Of a stretch of 55,080 nucleotides of DNA, positions 25,703 through 34,535 are shown piece after piece. Under the pieces are notes generated by a model, which was given only the letters and a program-made list of their open reading frames with translations, searched no databases and was not told the origin of the DNA. Origin of the DNA: Lachnospiraceae bacterium (GTDB lineage: Bacteria > Bacillota > Clostridia > Lachnospirales > Lachnospiraceae); contig JAJQHZ010000055.1 of the NCBI GenBank assembly GCA_021199475.1, positions 14,497 through 69,576 on the forward strand, written 5' to 3'. The number at the start of each line of letters is the position of its first letter. Position 1 is the first letter of the stretch. Both the position numbers and the translations under genes were made by a program.

Positions 25703-27163
25703 ATGGCAAAAGAAAACAGATGTGTGCTTTGCGGCGGTCGGATTCTTCCTTCGGGCAAGTGTGCCGGATGCGGTTGGGATAATTCAAAGAAAGAACCAAA
25801 ATATCGCCTGAATGCGCACAATGAAAATACGGTGCATCTGCATGCAGACGACTGTGAGGACAATCTGAACCGCGACAATGACGGCAGCCCCGTGCGGCTC
25901 AACCTCAATCGTGAGAAGCCGCAGGATACACAGAAGAAACGAACTGCCGGAGTTCAAAACTCTGATAATCAGAAGCAATCTGTTTCCGCGGGGACAGGAG
26001 GCAGTCAGGCGAAGAATGCCGCTCAGGCACAAAGAGACAGCGGCAGCCAGACACAAACCGTCAAAAAAAGCAGCAGCTGGGCGAGCGTAAATTTAAATCG
26101 CGAGAAGCGCAAAGCGCAGACGACCAAAACTCGCGCGATCAGAAAGCAGGCGGCCAGATCAGAGAAGACGACAAAGCAGTTTTCTTCGGTTGATGCGGCA
26201 AAGAAGTCTTCTTCGAAAACGAAAACAAAAACAAAAACATTGCCGCCGCTTATCGATGATTCTGAGACAGAAGCTGAAACGAATACAACAACACAATCCG
26301 GCGGGGGCGGTAAATTGCTGCGGCGCGTCATCGTTGTTCTGGTCGTGATCTTTATCATAGTATTTGTACTGGGTGAATTTCTGGACGAATTTTTCCCAAT
26401 GCTTCTGGTGGATGTGTCGGACACGATTGGAGAAATGGTATCGGATGGCATGAATGGCGGGGATGACTACGACGACGGGGACGATGATGACTGGGAGGAT
26501 GCTGATTCGGGAAAGCCCGAACTGCAGCAGTGGGACGAGACGGCGGACGGCTATCTGACCACGGAGCTTGACCAAGGGAATTATTATGTCGGATATGATA
26601 TTCCTGCCGGAGAATACCAGCTGGAATGCCTGGAAGGGTCTGCCTATGCGACCTGGGAATCGCCGGATGAGGAAGGCGGAGCCTATGGATTTGTGATTTT
26701 GTATTCCGAAGAAAAGCAGGAGGATTACAACACGTATTGGGGGGAAGAGGAAGAGTGCCCCTGGTATGAGCTTTCTCCGGTGTTTGAGCTTAGCGAGGGC
26801 ATGGTTCTGAATCTGGATGATGCATCCTCCGGTATCGTGCTGACCGGTGTGGGAGAAGGGATCGATTCTCTGAAAGACCATGAACCGCAGTCGGCGACCG
26901 AAAGTATTTACCTGAGTGATGATATGACAATGACGGTCGGCGAGGATTTTGAAGCAGGAGTATACGATATCCGTGTCGTTGTGGACGGAAACACTTATGC
27001 CTGGGTAGATGTGGAAAAAGAGGACGGCATGACCGACGGAATTTCTCTTTCTACCTATGAAAATATGGAGGACTATCTGCGGTACAATCTTGAAGATGGA
27101 GATGTGGTTACGGTGACGACGTACGGCACGGATGCCAGGATCATGCTGGTGCCAAGCTGGTGA
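25703..27163 (+). CDS. Unknown membrane protein with N-terminal zinc ribbon and repeated extracellular domains
   Basis: I do not recognise the protein as a whole. Residues 7-23 form a zinc ribbon (Cys7, Cys10, Cys20, Cys23). Then come about 170 hydrophilic residues rich in Asn, Lys, Ser and Thr, including a repeated NLNREK motif (two or three copies) and a KTKTKTKT run. A single membrane helix follows (about 204-226), then an acidic DDYDDGDDDD patch and two beta-rich modules with YYVGYDIPAGEY and AGVYDIRV, a pattern seen in many secreted Firmicute proteins. The zinc ribbon would be inside and the beta modules outside. It sits inside the transamidation operon with no terminator on either side. 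AGGGGGTGG precedes the ATG. Confidence 0.8.
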   Translation: MAKENRCVLCGGRILPSGKCAGCGWDNSKKEPKYRLNAHNENTVHLHADDCEDNLNRDNDGSPVRLNLNREKPQDTQKKRTAGVQNSDNQKQSVSAGTGGSQAKNAAQAQRDSGSQTQTVKKSSSWASVNLNREKRKAQTTKTRAIRKQAARSEKTTKQFSSVDAAKKSSSKTKTKTKTLPPLIDDSETEAETNTTTQSGGGGKLLRRVIVVLVVIFIIVFVLGEFLDEFFPMLLVDVSDTIGEMVSDGMNGGDDYDDGDDDDWEDADSGKPELQQWDETADGYLTTELDQGNYYVGYDIPAGEYQLECLEGSAYATWESPDEEGGAYGFVILYSEEKQEDYNTYWGEEEECPWYELSPVFELSEGMVLNLDDASSGIVLTGVGEGIDSLKDHEPQSATESIYLSDDMTMTVGEDFEAGVYDIRVVVDGNTYAWVDVEKEDGMTDGISLSTYENMEDYLRYNLEDGDVVTVTTYGTDARIMLVPSW

Positions 27164-27230
27164 TGAGATGATATAAGGCCGGGTGGGATCAGAATAGTGA
27201 AAAAGAAAGAATGGATGAAGGAGGAAAACG

Positions 27231-27524
27231 ATGGCGAATATAATCAGCGATGAGACAATCGAATACGTCGGCATTCTGGCGAAGCTGGAGCTGTCCGACG
27301 AGGAGAAGGAGCAGGCGAAAAAGGATATCGGCCGGATGCTCGATTACGTGGACAAGCTGAATGAACTGGACACGTCCGGCGTGGAGCCGATGTCCCACGT
27401 ATTTCCGGTGAACAACGTGTTCCGTGAGGATGTTGTGACGAACGGCGACAACCATGAGGCAATCCTGAAAAATGCCCCGGCAGCCAAGGAGCAGTCGTTT
27501 ATGGTGCCGAAGACGGTGGAGTAG
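27231..27524 (+). CDS. gatC: Asp/Glu-tRNA amidotransferase subunit C
   Basis: The small subunit (97 residues) links GatA and GatB. Family features are the [21 protein letters not shown] helix, the [18 protein letters not shown] segment, and the FREDVV motif near the C-terminus. GAAGGAGGAAAACG precedes the ATG. It begins 67 bases after the zinc-ribbon gene without a terminator and is followed closely by gatA and gatB. Confidence 0.96.
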   Translation: MANIISDETIEYVGILAKLELSDEEKEQAKKDIGRMLDYVDKLNELDTSGVEPMSHVFPVNNVFREDVVTNGDNHEAILKNAPAAKEQSFMVPKTVE

Positions 27525-27537
27525 GAGGGATCTGGAT

Positions 27538-29151
27538 ATGCAGATAACAGAACTGACTGCCCTGGAACTGGGCAGGAAGATTAAGGAAAAAGAGATTTCT
27601 GTGCGCGAAGCGCTGGATGCTTCTTATCAGAAGATCGAGGCGGCGGACGGTGAACTGAACAGCTTTGTGACATTGGATAAAGAAGAGGCGTACGCCCGTG
27701 CGGATGAGGTGCAGGCGGGTATCGCGGACGGCAGCATAACCGGACCGCTGGCGGGTGTGCCGACAGCGATTAAGGACAACATCTGTACGGAAGGACTGCG
27801 GACGACCTGCAGCTCGAAGATTTTGTATAATTTCGTGCCGACCTATCAGGCAGAAGTCATCCGCAATATGGAAAAGGCCGGGGCGGTGATCCTGGGAAAG
27901 ACAAATATGGATGAGTTCGCGATGGGCAGCACGACCGAGACCTCCGCGTTCGGACCAACGAAAAATCCGTGGAACACAAACCATGTGCCGGGCGGTTCTT
28001 CGGGCGGCTCCAGTGTGGCCGTGGCGGCGGGAGAGGCGCCCTATGCGCTGGGATCGGATACCGGCGGTTCTATCCGTCAGCCGAGCTCCTTCTGCGGCGT
28101 GGTCGGGATGAAGCCGACCTACGGTACGGTATCCCGATATGGCCTGATCGCCTATGGTTCCTCGCTCGACCAGATCGGACCGATCGCGAAGGATGTCTCA
28201 GACTGTGCGGCGATTCTGGAAATGATCGCCTCCCACGATAAGAAAGACAGCACGTCCGTGGCACGTTCTGATTATGATTTTACTTCCGCTCTTGTGGATG
28301 ATGTGAAAGGGCTGCGCGTCGGCATTCCGTCGGATTACCTGGGTGAGGGCCTGGACGATGAGGTGCGCAAAGCTGTGCTTGATGCGGCGGATGTGCTGCG
28401 GCAGAAGGGCGCACTTGTGGAAGAGTTCGACTTAAGCCTGGTGGAATATGCGATTCCGGCTTATTATGTGATTGCCTCGGCGGAGGCCAGTTCGAACCTC
28501 GCACGTTTTGACGGTGTAAAATACGGTTATCGTTCCGAACAGTACGAGGGTCTGCACAATATGTATAAAAAGAGCCGCTCCGAGGGCTTCGGCGAGGAGG
28601 TAAAGCGCCGCATCATGCTCGGCTCGTTCGTGCTGAGCTCCGGCTATTATGACGCGTACTATCTGAAAGCGCTGCGCACGAAGGCGCTGATCAAGCAGTC
28701 TTTTGATCGCGCGTTTGAAAAATATGACGTCATTCTTGCCCCGGCGTCCCCGTCGACTGCGCCGGAGCTGGGAAAGAGCCTGAGCGATCCCTTGAAAATG
28801 TATCTCGGTGATATCTATACGATTTCGGTCAATCTGGCCGGTCTGCCCGGCATTTCCGAGCCCTGCTGTCTGGACAGCCAGGGACTGCCGATCGGCGTGC
28901 AGATGATCGGCGACTGCTTCCACGAGAAAGCAATTATCCGCGCGGCATACGCATTTGAGCAGGCGAGAGGGCGGTTCCTTACGCCAAAGATCACAGGCCG
29001 GGACTGCATGGCAGACAAACAGAAAATGACAAAGCAAAGGAATGGATGCCCGGATGCTGCGCCGTCAGGCGCAGGAGAGGCTCCGACTGCAGAGATTCCT
29101 GCCGGGGATCAATGTGTACAGAACGGTACGGATGCAAAGGAGGGAGAATAG
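27538..29151 (+). CDS. gatA: Asp/Glu-tRNA amidotransferase subunit A with a C-terminal extension
   Basis: GatA is the amidase that releases ammonia from glutamine for the mischarged tRNA. The Ser-cisSer-Lys triad is visible: the Lys in PTAIKDNI, and the serines in the GGSSGGSS and SDTGGSIRQPSSFCG stretch. The family normally ends shortly after FEQ-x-x-G; here about 50 more residues follow, rich in Ala, Gly and Asp, of no known domain. The extension carries the ribosome site of gatB (AAGGAGGGAG) in its last codons, so it is really translated up to that point. ATG 27538 has GTAGGAGGG upstream. Confidence 0.95.
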   Translation: MQITELTALELGRKIKEKEISVREALDASYQKIEAADGELNSFVTLDKEEAYARADEVQAGIADGSITGPLAGVPTAIKDNICTEGLRTTCSSKILYNFVPTYQAEVIRNMEKAGAVILGKTNMDEFAMGSTTETSAFGPTKNPWNTNHVPGGSSGGSSVAVAAGEAPYALGSDTGGSIRQPSSFCGVVGMKPTYGTVSRYGLIAYGSSLDQIGPIAKDVSDCAAILEMIASHDKKDSTSVARSDYDFTSALVDDVKGLRVGIPSDYLGEGLDDEVRKAVLDAADVLRQKGALVEEFDLSLVEYAIPAYYVIASAEASSNLARFDGVKYGYRSEQYEGLHNMYKKSRSEGFGEEVKRRIMLGSFVLSSGYYDAYYLKALRTKALIKQSFDRAFEKYDVILAPASPSTAPELGKSLSDPLKMYLGDIYTISVNLAGLPGISEPCCLDSQGLPIGVQMIGDCFHEKAIIRAAYAFEQARGRFLTPKITGRDCMADKQKMTKQRNGCPDAAPSGAGEAPTAEIPAGDQCVQNGTDAKEGE

Positions 29152-29152
29152 G

Positions 29153-30586
29153 ATGGCGAAACAGTATGAAACAGTCATCGGACTGGAGGTCCATGTAGAG
29201 CTGGCGACGAAGACAAAGATTTTCTGCGGCTGCTCGACCGCATTTGGTGCGGCTCCGAACGCGCATACCTGTCCGGTCTGCACCGGCATGCCCGGATCCC
29301 TTCCCGTGCTGAATAAACAGGTGGTCGAATACGCGATGGCGGTCGGCCTGGCGACGAACTGCCAGATTCATCAGTTCTGCAAATTTGACCGCAAGAACTA
29401 TTTTTACCCGGATAATCCGCAGAATTATCAGATTTCCCAGCTGTATCTGCCGATCTGCCATGACGGGTTTGTCGAGGTGGAGACCTCGGCCGGAACGCGC
29501 AGGATCGGCATCCATGAAATCCACATGGAGGAGGACGCGGGCAAGCTGATCCATGACGAGTGGGAGGACTGCTCGCTGGTGGATTACAACCGGAGCGGCG
29601 TACCGCTGATTGAGATTGTATCCGAGCCGGACATGCGCAGCGCGGAGGAGGTCATCGCCTATCTGGAAAAGCTGCGCCTGATCATCCAGTATCTGGGCGC
29701 TTCGGACTGCAAGCTGCAGGAGGGCTCCATGCGTGCGGATGTGAACCTTTCCGTGCGGGAGGTCGGAACGGAGACCTTTGGTACCCGGACCGAGATGAAG
29801 AACCTGAACTCCTTTAAGGCAATCGCGCGCGCGATTGACGGGGAACGCGAGCGGCAGATTGAGCGGCTGGAAGAAGGAAAACCGGTCATTCAGGAGACGC
29901 GCCGCTGGGACGACAACAAGGAATACTCTTACCCGATGCGCTCCAAGGAGGATGCGCATGATTACCGCTATTTTCCGGATCCGGACCTGGTGCCGATCCT
30001 CATCAGCGACGAGTGGCTGCAGGAGGTAAAGGACCGCCAGCCCGAGCTGCGCACGGAAAAGCTGGAGCGGTATAAAAAAGAATTTGACATCCCGGCATAC
30101 GATGCCGGCATCATCACAGAGTCCAAACGGATGGCGGATATTTTTGAGGAAACGACTGCGCTGTGCAAAAAGCCGAAGAAGGTGTCCAACTGGCTGATGG
30201 GGGAGACACTGCGTCTTTTGAAGGAGGAAAACCGGGAGCCGGAAACACTCGATTTCTCCCCGGCGAACCTGGCAAAACTGATTGAGCTGGCAGAGGCGGG
30301 GACCATCAATCAGACCGTCGCGAAGGAGGTCTTTGAACAGATTTTCCACCAGGATGTTGACCCGGAAGCCTATGTAGAGGAGCATGGCCTGAAAACCGTC
30401 AATGACGAGGGGGCGCTCCGTTCGGTGGTTGAGAGCGTCATCGCGTCCAATCCGCAGTCGGTCTCAGATTATAAGGGCGGCAAAGAGAAGGCGCTCGGCT
30501 TCCTGGTGGGACAGACCATGAAAGCGATGAAAGGGAAAGCAAATCCGGCGGCGGTGAACGCGATGCTGCGGGAGCTGCTGGCCTGA
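29153..30586 (+). CDS. gatB: Asp/Glu-tRNA amidotransferase subunit B
   Basis: GatB activates the side chain of Asp-tRNA(Asn) or Glu-tRNA(Gln) and binds the tRNA. It has EVHVELATKTKIFCGCSTAFGA, CPVCTGMPGSLPVLN (zinc-site cysteines), KNYFYPDNPQNYQISQ, and a YqeY-like C-terminal tail domain (KGGKEKALGFLVGQTMKAMKG). The length of 477 is typical. It starts one base after the gatA stop. Confidence 0.97.
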   Translation: MAKQYETVIGLEVHVELATKTKIFCGCSTAFGAAPNAHTCPVCTGMPGSLPVLNKQVVEYAMAVGLATNCQIHQFCKFDRKNYFYPDNPQNYQISQLYLPICHDGFVEVETSAGTRRIGIHEIHMEEDAGKLIHDEWEDCSLVDYNRSGVPLIEIVSEPDMRSAEEVIAYLEKLRLIIQYLGASDCKLQEGSMRADVNLSVREVGTETFGTRTEMKNLNSFKAIARAIDGERERQIERLEEGKPVIQETRRWDDNKEYSYPMRSKEDAHDYRYFPDPDLVPILISDEWLQEVKDRQPELRTEKLERYKKEFDIPAYDAGIITESKRMADIFEETTALCKKPKKVSNWLMGETLRLLKEENREPETLDFSPANLAKLIELAEAGTINQTVAKEVFEQIFHQDVDPEAYVEEHGLKTVNDEGALRSVVESVIASNPQSVSDYKGGKEKALGFLVGQTMKAMKGKANPAAVNAMLRELLA

Positions 30587-30602
30587 GAAAGAAGGAATTT
30601 CC

Positions 30603-31481
30603 GTGTACTATGAGTGCCATATGCACATTTTTATGAACGGAAGGGATTACCATAAAGCGGTTGCGCAGTACAGACAGGGCGCTGATGAGGCGGATATCCG
30701 GGAAAAGCTATCTGCCTATGCAAAAGCCGGAGTGACGTATCTGCGCGATGGCGGCGACCATTACGGAGCCTCTGCGCTGGCAGCCCGAATCGCGCCGGAG
30801 TATGGGATCACGTACCGGACGCCGGTCTTTGCGATTCACAAAAACGGACATTACGGCGGAATTGTCGGCCGGGGCTTTGACACGTGGAAGGAATACCGGC
30901 AGCTGATCAAGGAGGCCGGTGAGGTCGGCGCGGATTTTATCAAAATCATGGTGTCTGGCATTCTGGATTTTGCGCGGGAGGGAGCCCTGACGGAGGAGTC
31001 CCTGGAGGCGGATGAGATCCGCGAGATGATTCACATCGCCCATGAAGAGGGCTTTGCCGTGATGGCGCATACCAACGGTGCGGACGCCGTGCTTGCCGTG
31101 ACGGAAGCCGGAGTGGATTCCATCGAGCACGGCAATTTCATGGACGGGGAGTGTCTGCTTGCGCTGCGGGAAAGCCGCACGATCTGGGTGCCGACGTTTG
31201 TAACGATTGCGAATCTGCCCGGCAGCGGCCGGTTTGATGATGCGTCTCTTTGCCGGCTGAAGGAGCGGCAGGGGGCGGTTATTCAGAAGGGCTTCGCTTA
31301 CGGGGTGACGATCGCGCCGGGAAGTGATGCCGGCGCTTACCGGGTACCGCATGCGCAGGGGATTCAGGATGAGTACCGTGAGCTGTACGCACTCTGCAAA
31401 AATCAGATGAACAGAGAGGAGTTTGAAGAAAAAATGGAGACGGCGGCACGGGAAATCGAGCGGCGCTTCCAGAGAATATGA
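30603..31481 (+). CDS. Amidohydrolase family protein
   Basis: This is a TIM-barrel metal hydrolase. Putative metal ligands are His6 and His8 (CHMHIF), a possible carboxylated Lys in DFIKIMVSG, His in MAHTNG, His in SIEHGNF and Asp in GSDAGA, in the imidazolonepropionase/prolidase-like order. It is short (292 residues) because the small beta-sandwich found in many relatives is absent. The start is GTG 30603 after AAGGAA, 16 bases downstream of gatB, so it is in the same transcript. The substrate is not evident, and its link to tRNA amidation is unknown. Confidence 0.85.
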   Translation: MYYECHMHIFMNGRDYHKAVAQYRQGADEADIREKLSAYAKAGVTYLRDGGDHYGASALAARIAPEYGITYRTPVFAIHKNGHYGGIVGRGFDTWKEYRQLIKEAGEVGADFIKIMVSGILDFAREGALTEESLEADEIREMIHIAHEEGFAVMAHTNGADAVLAVTEAGVDSIEHGNFMDGECLLALRESRTIWVPTFVTIANLPGSGRFDDASLCRLKERQGAVIQKGFAYGVTIAPGSDAGAYRVPHAQGIQDEYRELYALCKNQMNREEFEEKMETAAREIERRFQRI

Positions 31482-31580
31482 CGATGCTTCCTGGTTCCGG
31501 GCAGCAGGAAATCGTTTGTCCGGAACTATTACGAAAATGTTAAGTTTGTGATAACAATGTCCAATTTGAACTTGTGCGAC

Positions 31581-31609
31581 TTGCAGAAGTTTGTCTGACG
31601 TGGTATGAT
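31581..31609 (+). promoter_or_regulatory. Promoter of the SH3b lipoprotein gene
   Basis: TTGCAG (31581-31586), 17 bases, TATGAT (31604-31609) with an upstream TGG giving an extended -10. A GTTCCGG/CCGGAAC hairpin at 31494-31526 without a U-tract separates it from the previous gene. Confidence 0.65.
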
Positions 31610-31714
31610 GTAGAGCAATTGGGCAAAGGTTTCATGCCTGTTTATCTCTAATATTACTAAACTTTTATGCAGGAAAAGGACTTCTGCATGGCAGAAATGC
31701 CGTAGAAAGGAACA

Positions 31715-33253
31715 ATGATATTTATGTTAAACAGAAGAAAGAATGCGGTTCTGATTTGCCTTCTGACGGCATTGATGATCGTGCTTTTTACATCTGGCTG
31801 CTCGAAAAACAGCGATGGCCAGAAGGAAACGGAGTCGGAGACGGAATCCGAGACGATGAGTGAGACGGAATCGGAGACGGAGTCAGAGACGGAGTTCCAG
31901 ACCAACGTTGTGTATGTATCGGAGGATGGAACCGTCCGCATTGTTCTGCCGGACAGCACATGGAAGGTGACGCAGGACGTGGAGGAGATGCGTGTGTTCT
32001 CTTCCGGTACGGATGCGATGATTAATATCGTGTACGCAGCTGACGAGAGTGCCATGAAAAATGTCTCTGTGATGGAGTCTGAGGAGGACCTGGAGGAGTC
32101 GCTCGTAGGGCAGTACTCGGAGGAGGACTCCTTTGAAGTGCAGTCATTTCTGGTGCGAAGCTCGTCTGCGGTGGTCAGCTATGAGTATGTTGTGAAATAT
32201 ACCTATTCGACCAGTATGTGGGCGTATTCCATTACGTATGCGATTGTGTCCGCGGATGGGGATTCTGCATATGTGGTCAGCGGAACGGTTACGGAAGATG
32301 ATGAGGAGCTCCTTGCTGCGGTACAGGCGGCTGTGGAGAGCTTTACGGTATTGGATACGGACAGCATCTTCAATGTGCTGCCGGGCACGGTTGAGAATAA
32401 TAATGAGACGGAATCCCAGACAGACGCAGAGGATGAGGAGGATGAGGCAGGCAGTGATGAGCTTGCCACCTTAAGCGAGTATTCGACGAGTGTTACACTG
32501 TATGCTTCGACCAGTGTGAATATCCGCACGAATCCGAGCACGGAGGCGGATCTGGCCGGTTCCCTGCAGAAGGGAGACGCCGTGACGGTGACCGGAGAGA
32601 CCTCCGGGTGGTTCCGGGTCAGCGTCGGAAGCATTGTGGGATATGTCAGCAAGGCTTATCTGGTCAGCACGCAGCCGGACACCACGGCGGATGCGGATGA
32701 GGATTCGGATGAAGAAGCGGACAGTCAGACAGGGTCCGATTCTGATGTCATCGAGGCGGAAGTCGGAAGTGAGATTTCATATGGTACCTCCTATACCTAT
32801 TATGCGACCTCCTCTGCGAATCTGCGTTCCCAGCCGAGCACGAGCAGCAGCGTGGCTGGTTCGGTCGCGTCCGGAGCTGCGGTCACGGTGACCGGGGAGA
32901 CGGACAACTGGTTTGTCGTCTCCGTGGATGGGGTGACCGGTTACATATCGAAAGGGCTTCTTTCATCGACGCAGCCCTCGACCTCGGAGAGCACAGATTC
33001 ATCTGGCAGCACGTCAGATAGCAGTACTTCTTCGTCCTCGTCCAACACGGGGACTGTGAGCGGTACGATTACGGCTGTGACCTCGGATACGCTGCTGATT
33101 CAGGGGGATGACGGGGTCACCTATTCGATTAACTATGCGAATGCGTCCGTAAATGTTGGGAGCCTTGCCGAGGGAACGTATGTCTCGGCAACGATCGATT
33201 ACGACCAGACGACAGCCGGCGGTGCGCTGTACGCGACGAGCGTAAGCGGCTGA
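31715..33253 (+). CDS. Secreted lipoprotein with two SH3b domains
   Basis: A lipobox (FTSGC) follows a long hydrophobic core, and then a Ser/Glu/Thr repeat tract (ETESETESET pattern). A beta-rich domain of about 150 residues, resembling PsbP-like lipoprotein domains, is followed by two bacterial SH3 modules (SVNIRTNPSTEADLAGSLQKGD and SANLRSQPSTSSSVAGSVASG) joined by acidic and Ser-rich linkers, and by a last small beta domain. SH3b modules usually bind cell-wall peptides, so it probably sits at the cell wall. ATG 31715 has AAAGGA 3-4 bases before it; ATG 31724 is an equally possible start. Confidence 0.85.
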   Translation: MIFMLNRRKNAVLICLLTALMIVLFTSGCSKNSDGQKETESETESETMSETESETESETEFQTNVVYVSEDGTVRIVLPDSTWKVTQDVEEMRVFSSGTDAMINIVYAADESAMKNVSVMESEEDLEESLVGQYSEEDSFEVQSFLVRSSSAVVSYEYVVKYTYSTSMWAYSITYAIVSADGDSAYVVSGTVTEDDEELLAAVQAAVESFTVLDTDSIFNVLPGTVENNNETESQTDAEDEEDEAGSDELATLSEYSTSVTLYASTSVNIRTNPSTEADLAGSLQKGDAVTVTGETSGWFRVSVGSIVGYVSKAYLVSTQPDTTADADEDSDEEADSQTGSDSDVIEAEVGSEISYGTSYTYYATSSANLRSQPSTSSSVAGSVASGAAVTVTGETDNWFVVSVDGVTGYISKGLLSSTQPSTSESTDSSGSTSDSSTSSSSSNTGTVSGTITAVTSDTLLIQGDDGVTYSINYANASVNVGSLAEGTYVSATIDYDQTTAGGALYATSVSG

Positions 33254-33457
33254 TGACGCCTTGAATTTTTACATTGTACGGGAAGAAATTGTTATGAAAT
33301 AACTTATGCATCTTGCACCGCCTCACGCGCAAATCGCAGGACATATAAGCATTGATGCAGCCCGCGTGTTATGCTGTCTGCTGTGTCGAACCTTGCAGGT
33401 CTGCGCGCAGCCTGGGTGCTTGCAGGAGGCGGAAGCTGTACATGGGACCATGATTCA

Positions 33458-33478
33458 TACAGTCAGGAGATGACTGTA
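33458..33478 (+). other. Perfect hairpin with GGAGA in its loop upstream of the second SH3b gene
   Basis: TACAGTCA (33458-33465) pairs with TGACTGTA (33471-33478), 8 bp, loop GGAGA. It is 30 bases before the start of the next gene and is not followed by a U-tract. Confidence 0.5.
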
Positions 33479-33507
33479 ATGGTAGTATAAAGAAAGGAAG
33501 AAATGAA

Positions 33508-34449
33508 ATGAGAAAGTATGGGAAGAAAGCAGGAAGTATCCTTCTGGCGGCACTTATGGGTGTATCCGGGCTGACCGGAGCGTATGGGTTTACGGTATCT
33601 GCTGAGGAAGAGACCGAGGCGGAAACGGTAGCTGAGACCGCAGCGGAAACGGAAGTGGAGGTTACGGAGCTTGAGATCACGGTGGATGGAGAGACATTGA
33701 CGGTGACGAACGCGACCGGTCTGGATATTTTGATGCTGACTTATGAGACCGGAAGCACAGCGGACGCATCGGAGGCGAACGCAGCGGAAGCGGAGGAGGA
33801 TAACGAAGCAGAGGATGCTGCGGAAGAGGCCGGGACGGACGGCGAAGCTGAGACGGAAGTGGAAGTGTCTGCGCCGCAGGTGATTGCGACAGAAGCGGAT
33901 GGCACCACGCATACCTTTGCATCAGTGGATGTTTCAGGTCTCAGCGATCTGACCATAATTGAGAAAATCGGATTCCTGTTCCTTTACGGAACGGATGCCA
34001 GCGGTGAGAAGAAGAATTTTTACGAGGTGGCAGATGAGGTGACGCTGGACGAGCCGGTGACCATGTACGCGACCGGCCAGGTGAACATCCGCGAGGCTGC
34101 GGACGGCAGCTCTGCTCTGCTTGGCTCTGTGGCACGCGGCGGTGAGGTACAGGTAGTTGGGGGCACCTCGGCCTGGTTCAAAATCACGCAGGATGATATT
34201 ACGGGATATGTAGCGGCCCGCTATCTGACGATGGAAGAGTCAGAGGCGGAAGCAGCAGTGGCGCAGGAGTCGGAGGCGCGCTCCGCACTGGAGGCGGCGG
34301 CTGCGGCAGCAGCGGCAGCTTCTTCTGCAAGCAGCTCGGGCGGCGCGACGGAGGTGAGCCGTGAGCCGGTGTATGACTGCGATGGCAGCGGACATGGCTA
34401 TTATATTGTTACGTATTCAGACGGCAGTGTGGCTTATGTAGATTTCTGA
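33508..34449 (+). CDS. Secreted SH3b-domain protein
   Basis: A signal peptide with probable cleavage after VSA precedes an acidic Glu/Ala/Thr-rich region, a beta domain, a single SH3b module (QVNIREAADGSSALLGSVARGGEVQVVGG to GYVAARYLTM), and an Ala-rich helix. The C-terminal 30 residues (YDCDGSGHGYYIVTYSDGSVAYVDF) form a small unknown motif with a Cys and several aromatic residues. It resembles the preceding lipoprotein in design but lacks a lipobox. AAAGGAAG lies upstream of ATG 33508. Confidence 0.82.
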   Translation: MRKYGKKAGSILLAALMGVSGLTGAYGFTVSAEEETEAETVAETAAETEVEVTELEITVDGETLTVTNATGLDILMLTYETGSTADASEANAAEAEEDNEAEDAAEEAGTDGEAETEVEVSAPQVIATEADGTTHTFASVDVSGLSDLTIIEKIGFLFLYGTDASGEKKNFYEVADEVTLDEPVTMYATGQVNIREAADGSSALLGSVARGGEVQVVGGTSAWFKITQDDITGYVAARYLTMEESEAEAAVAQESEARSALEAAAAAAAAASSASSSGGATEVSREPVYDCDGSGHGYYIVTYSDGSVAYVDF

Positions 34450-34535
34450 TGATCTGCCAATTGATGCGGGCGGTGTGGGCCGGTTCCGGGAAAGCGAACC
34501 GTGTCGGCCGTCATGGGTGTAAGTGGAGTTGAAAA

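Noticed and set aside
33479-33490. Three-codon ORF (ATG GTA GTA TAA) after the GGAGA hairpin
   Set aside because: It is too short to judge and a chance occurrence is likely.
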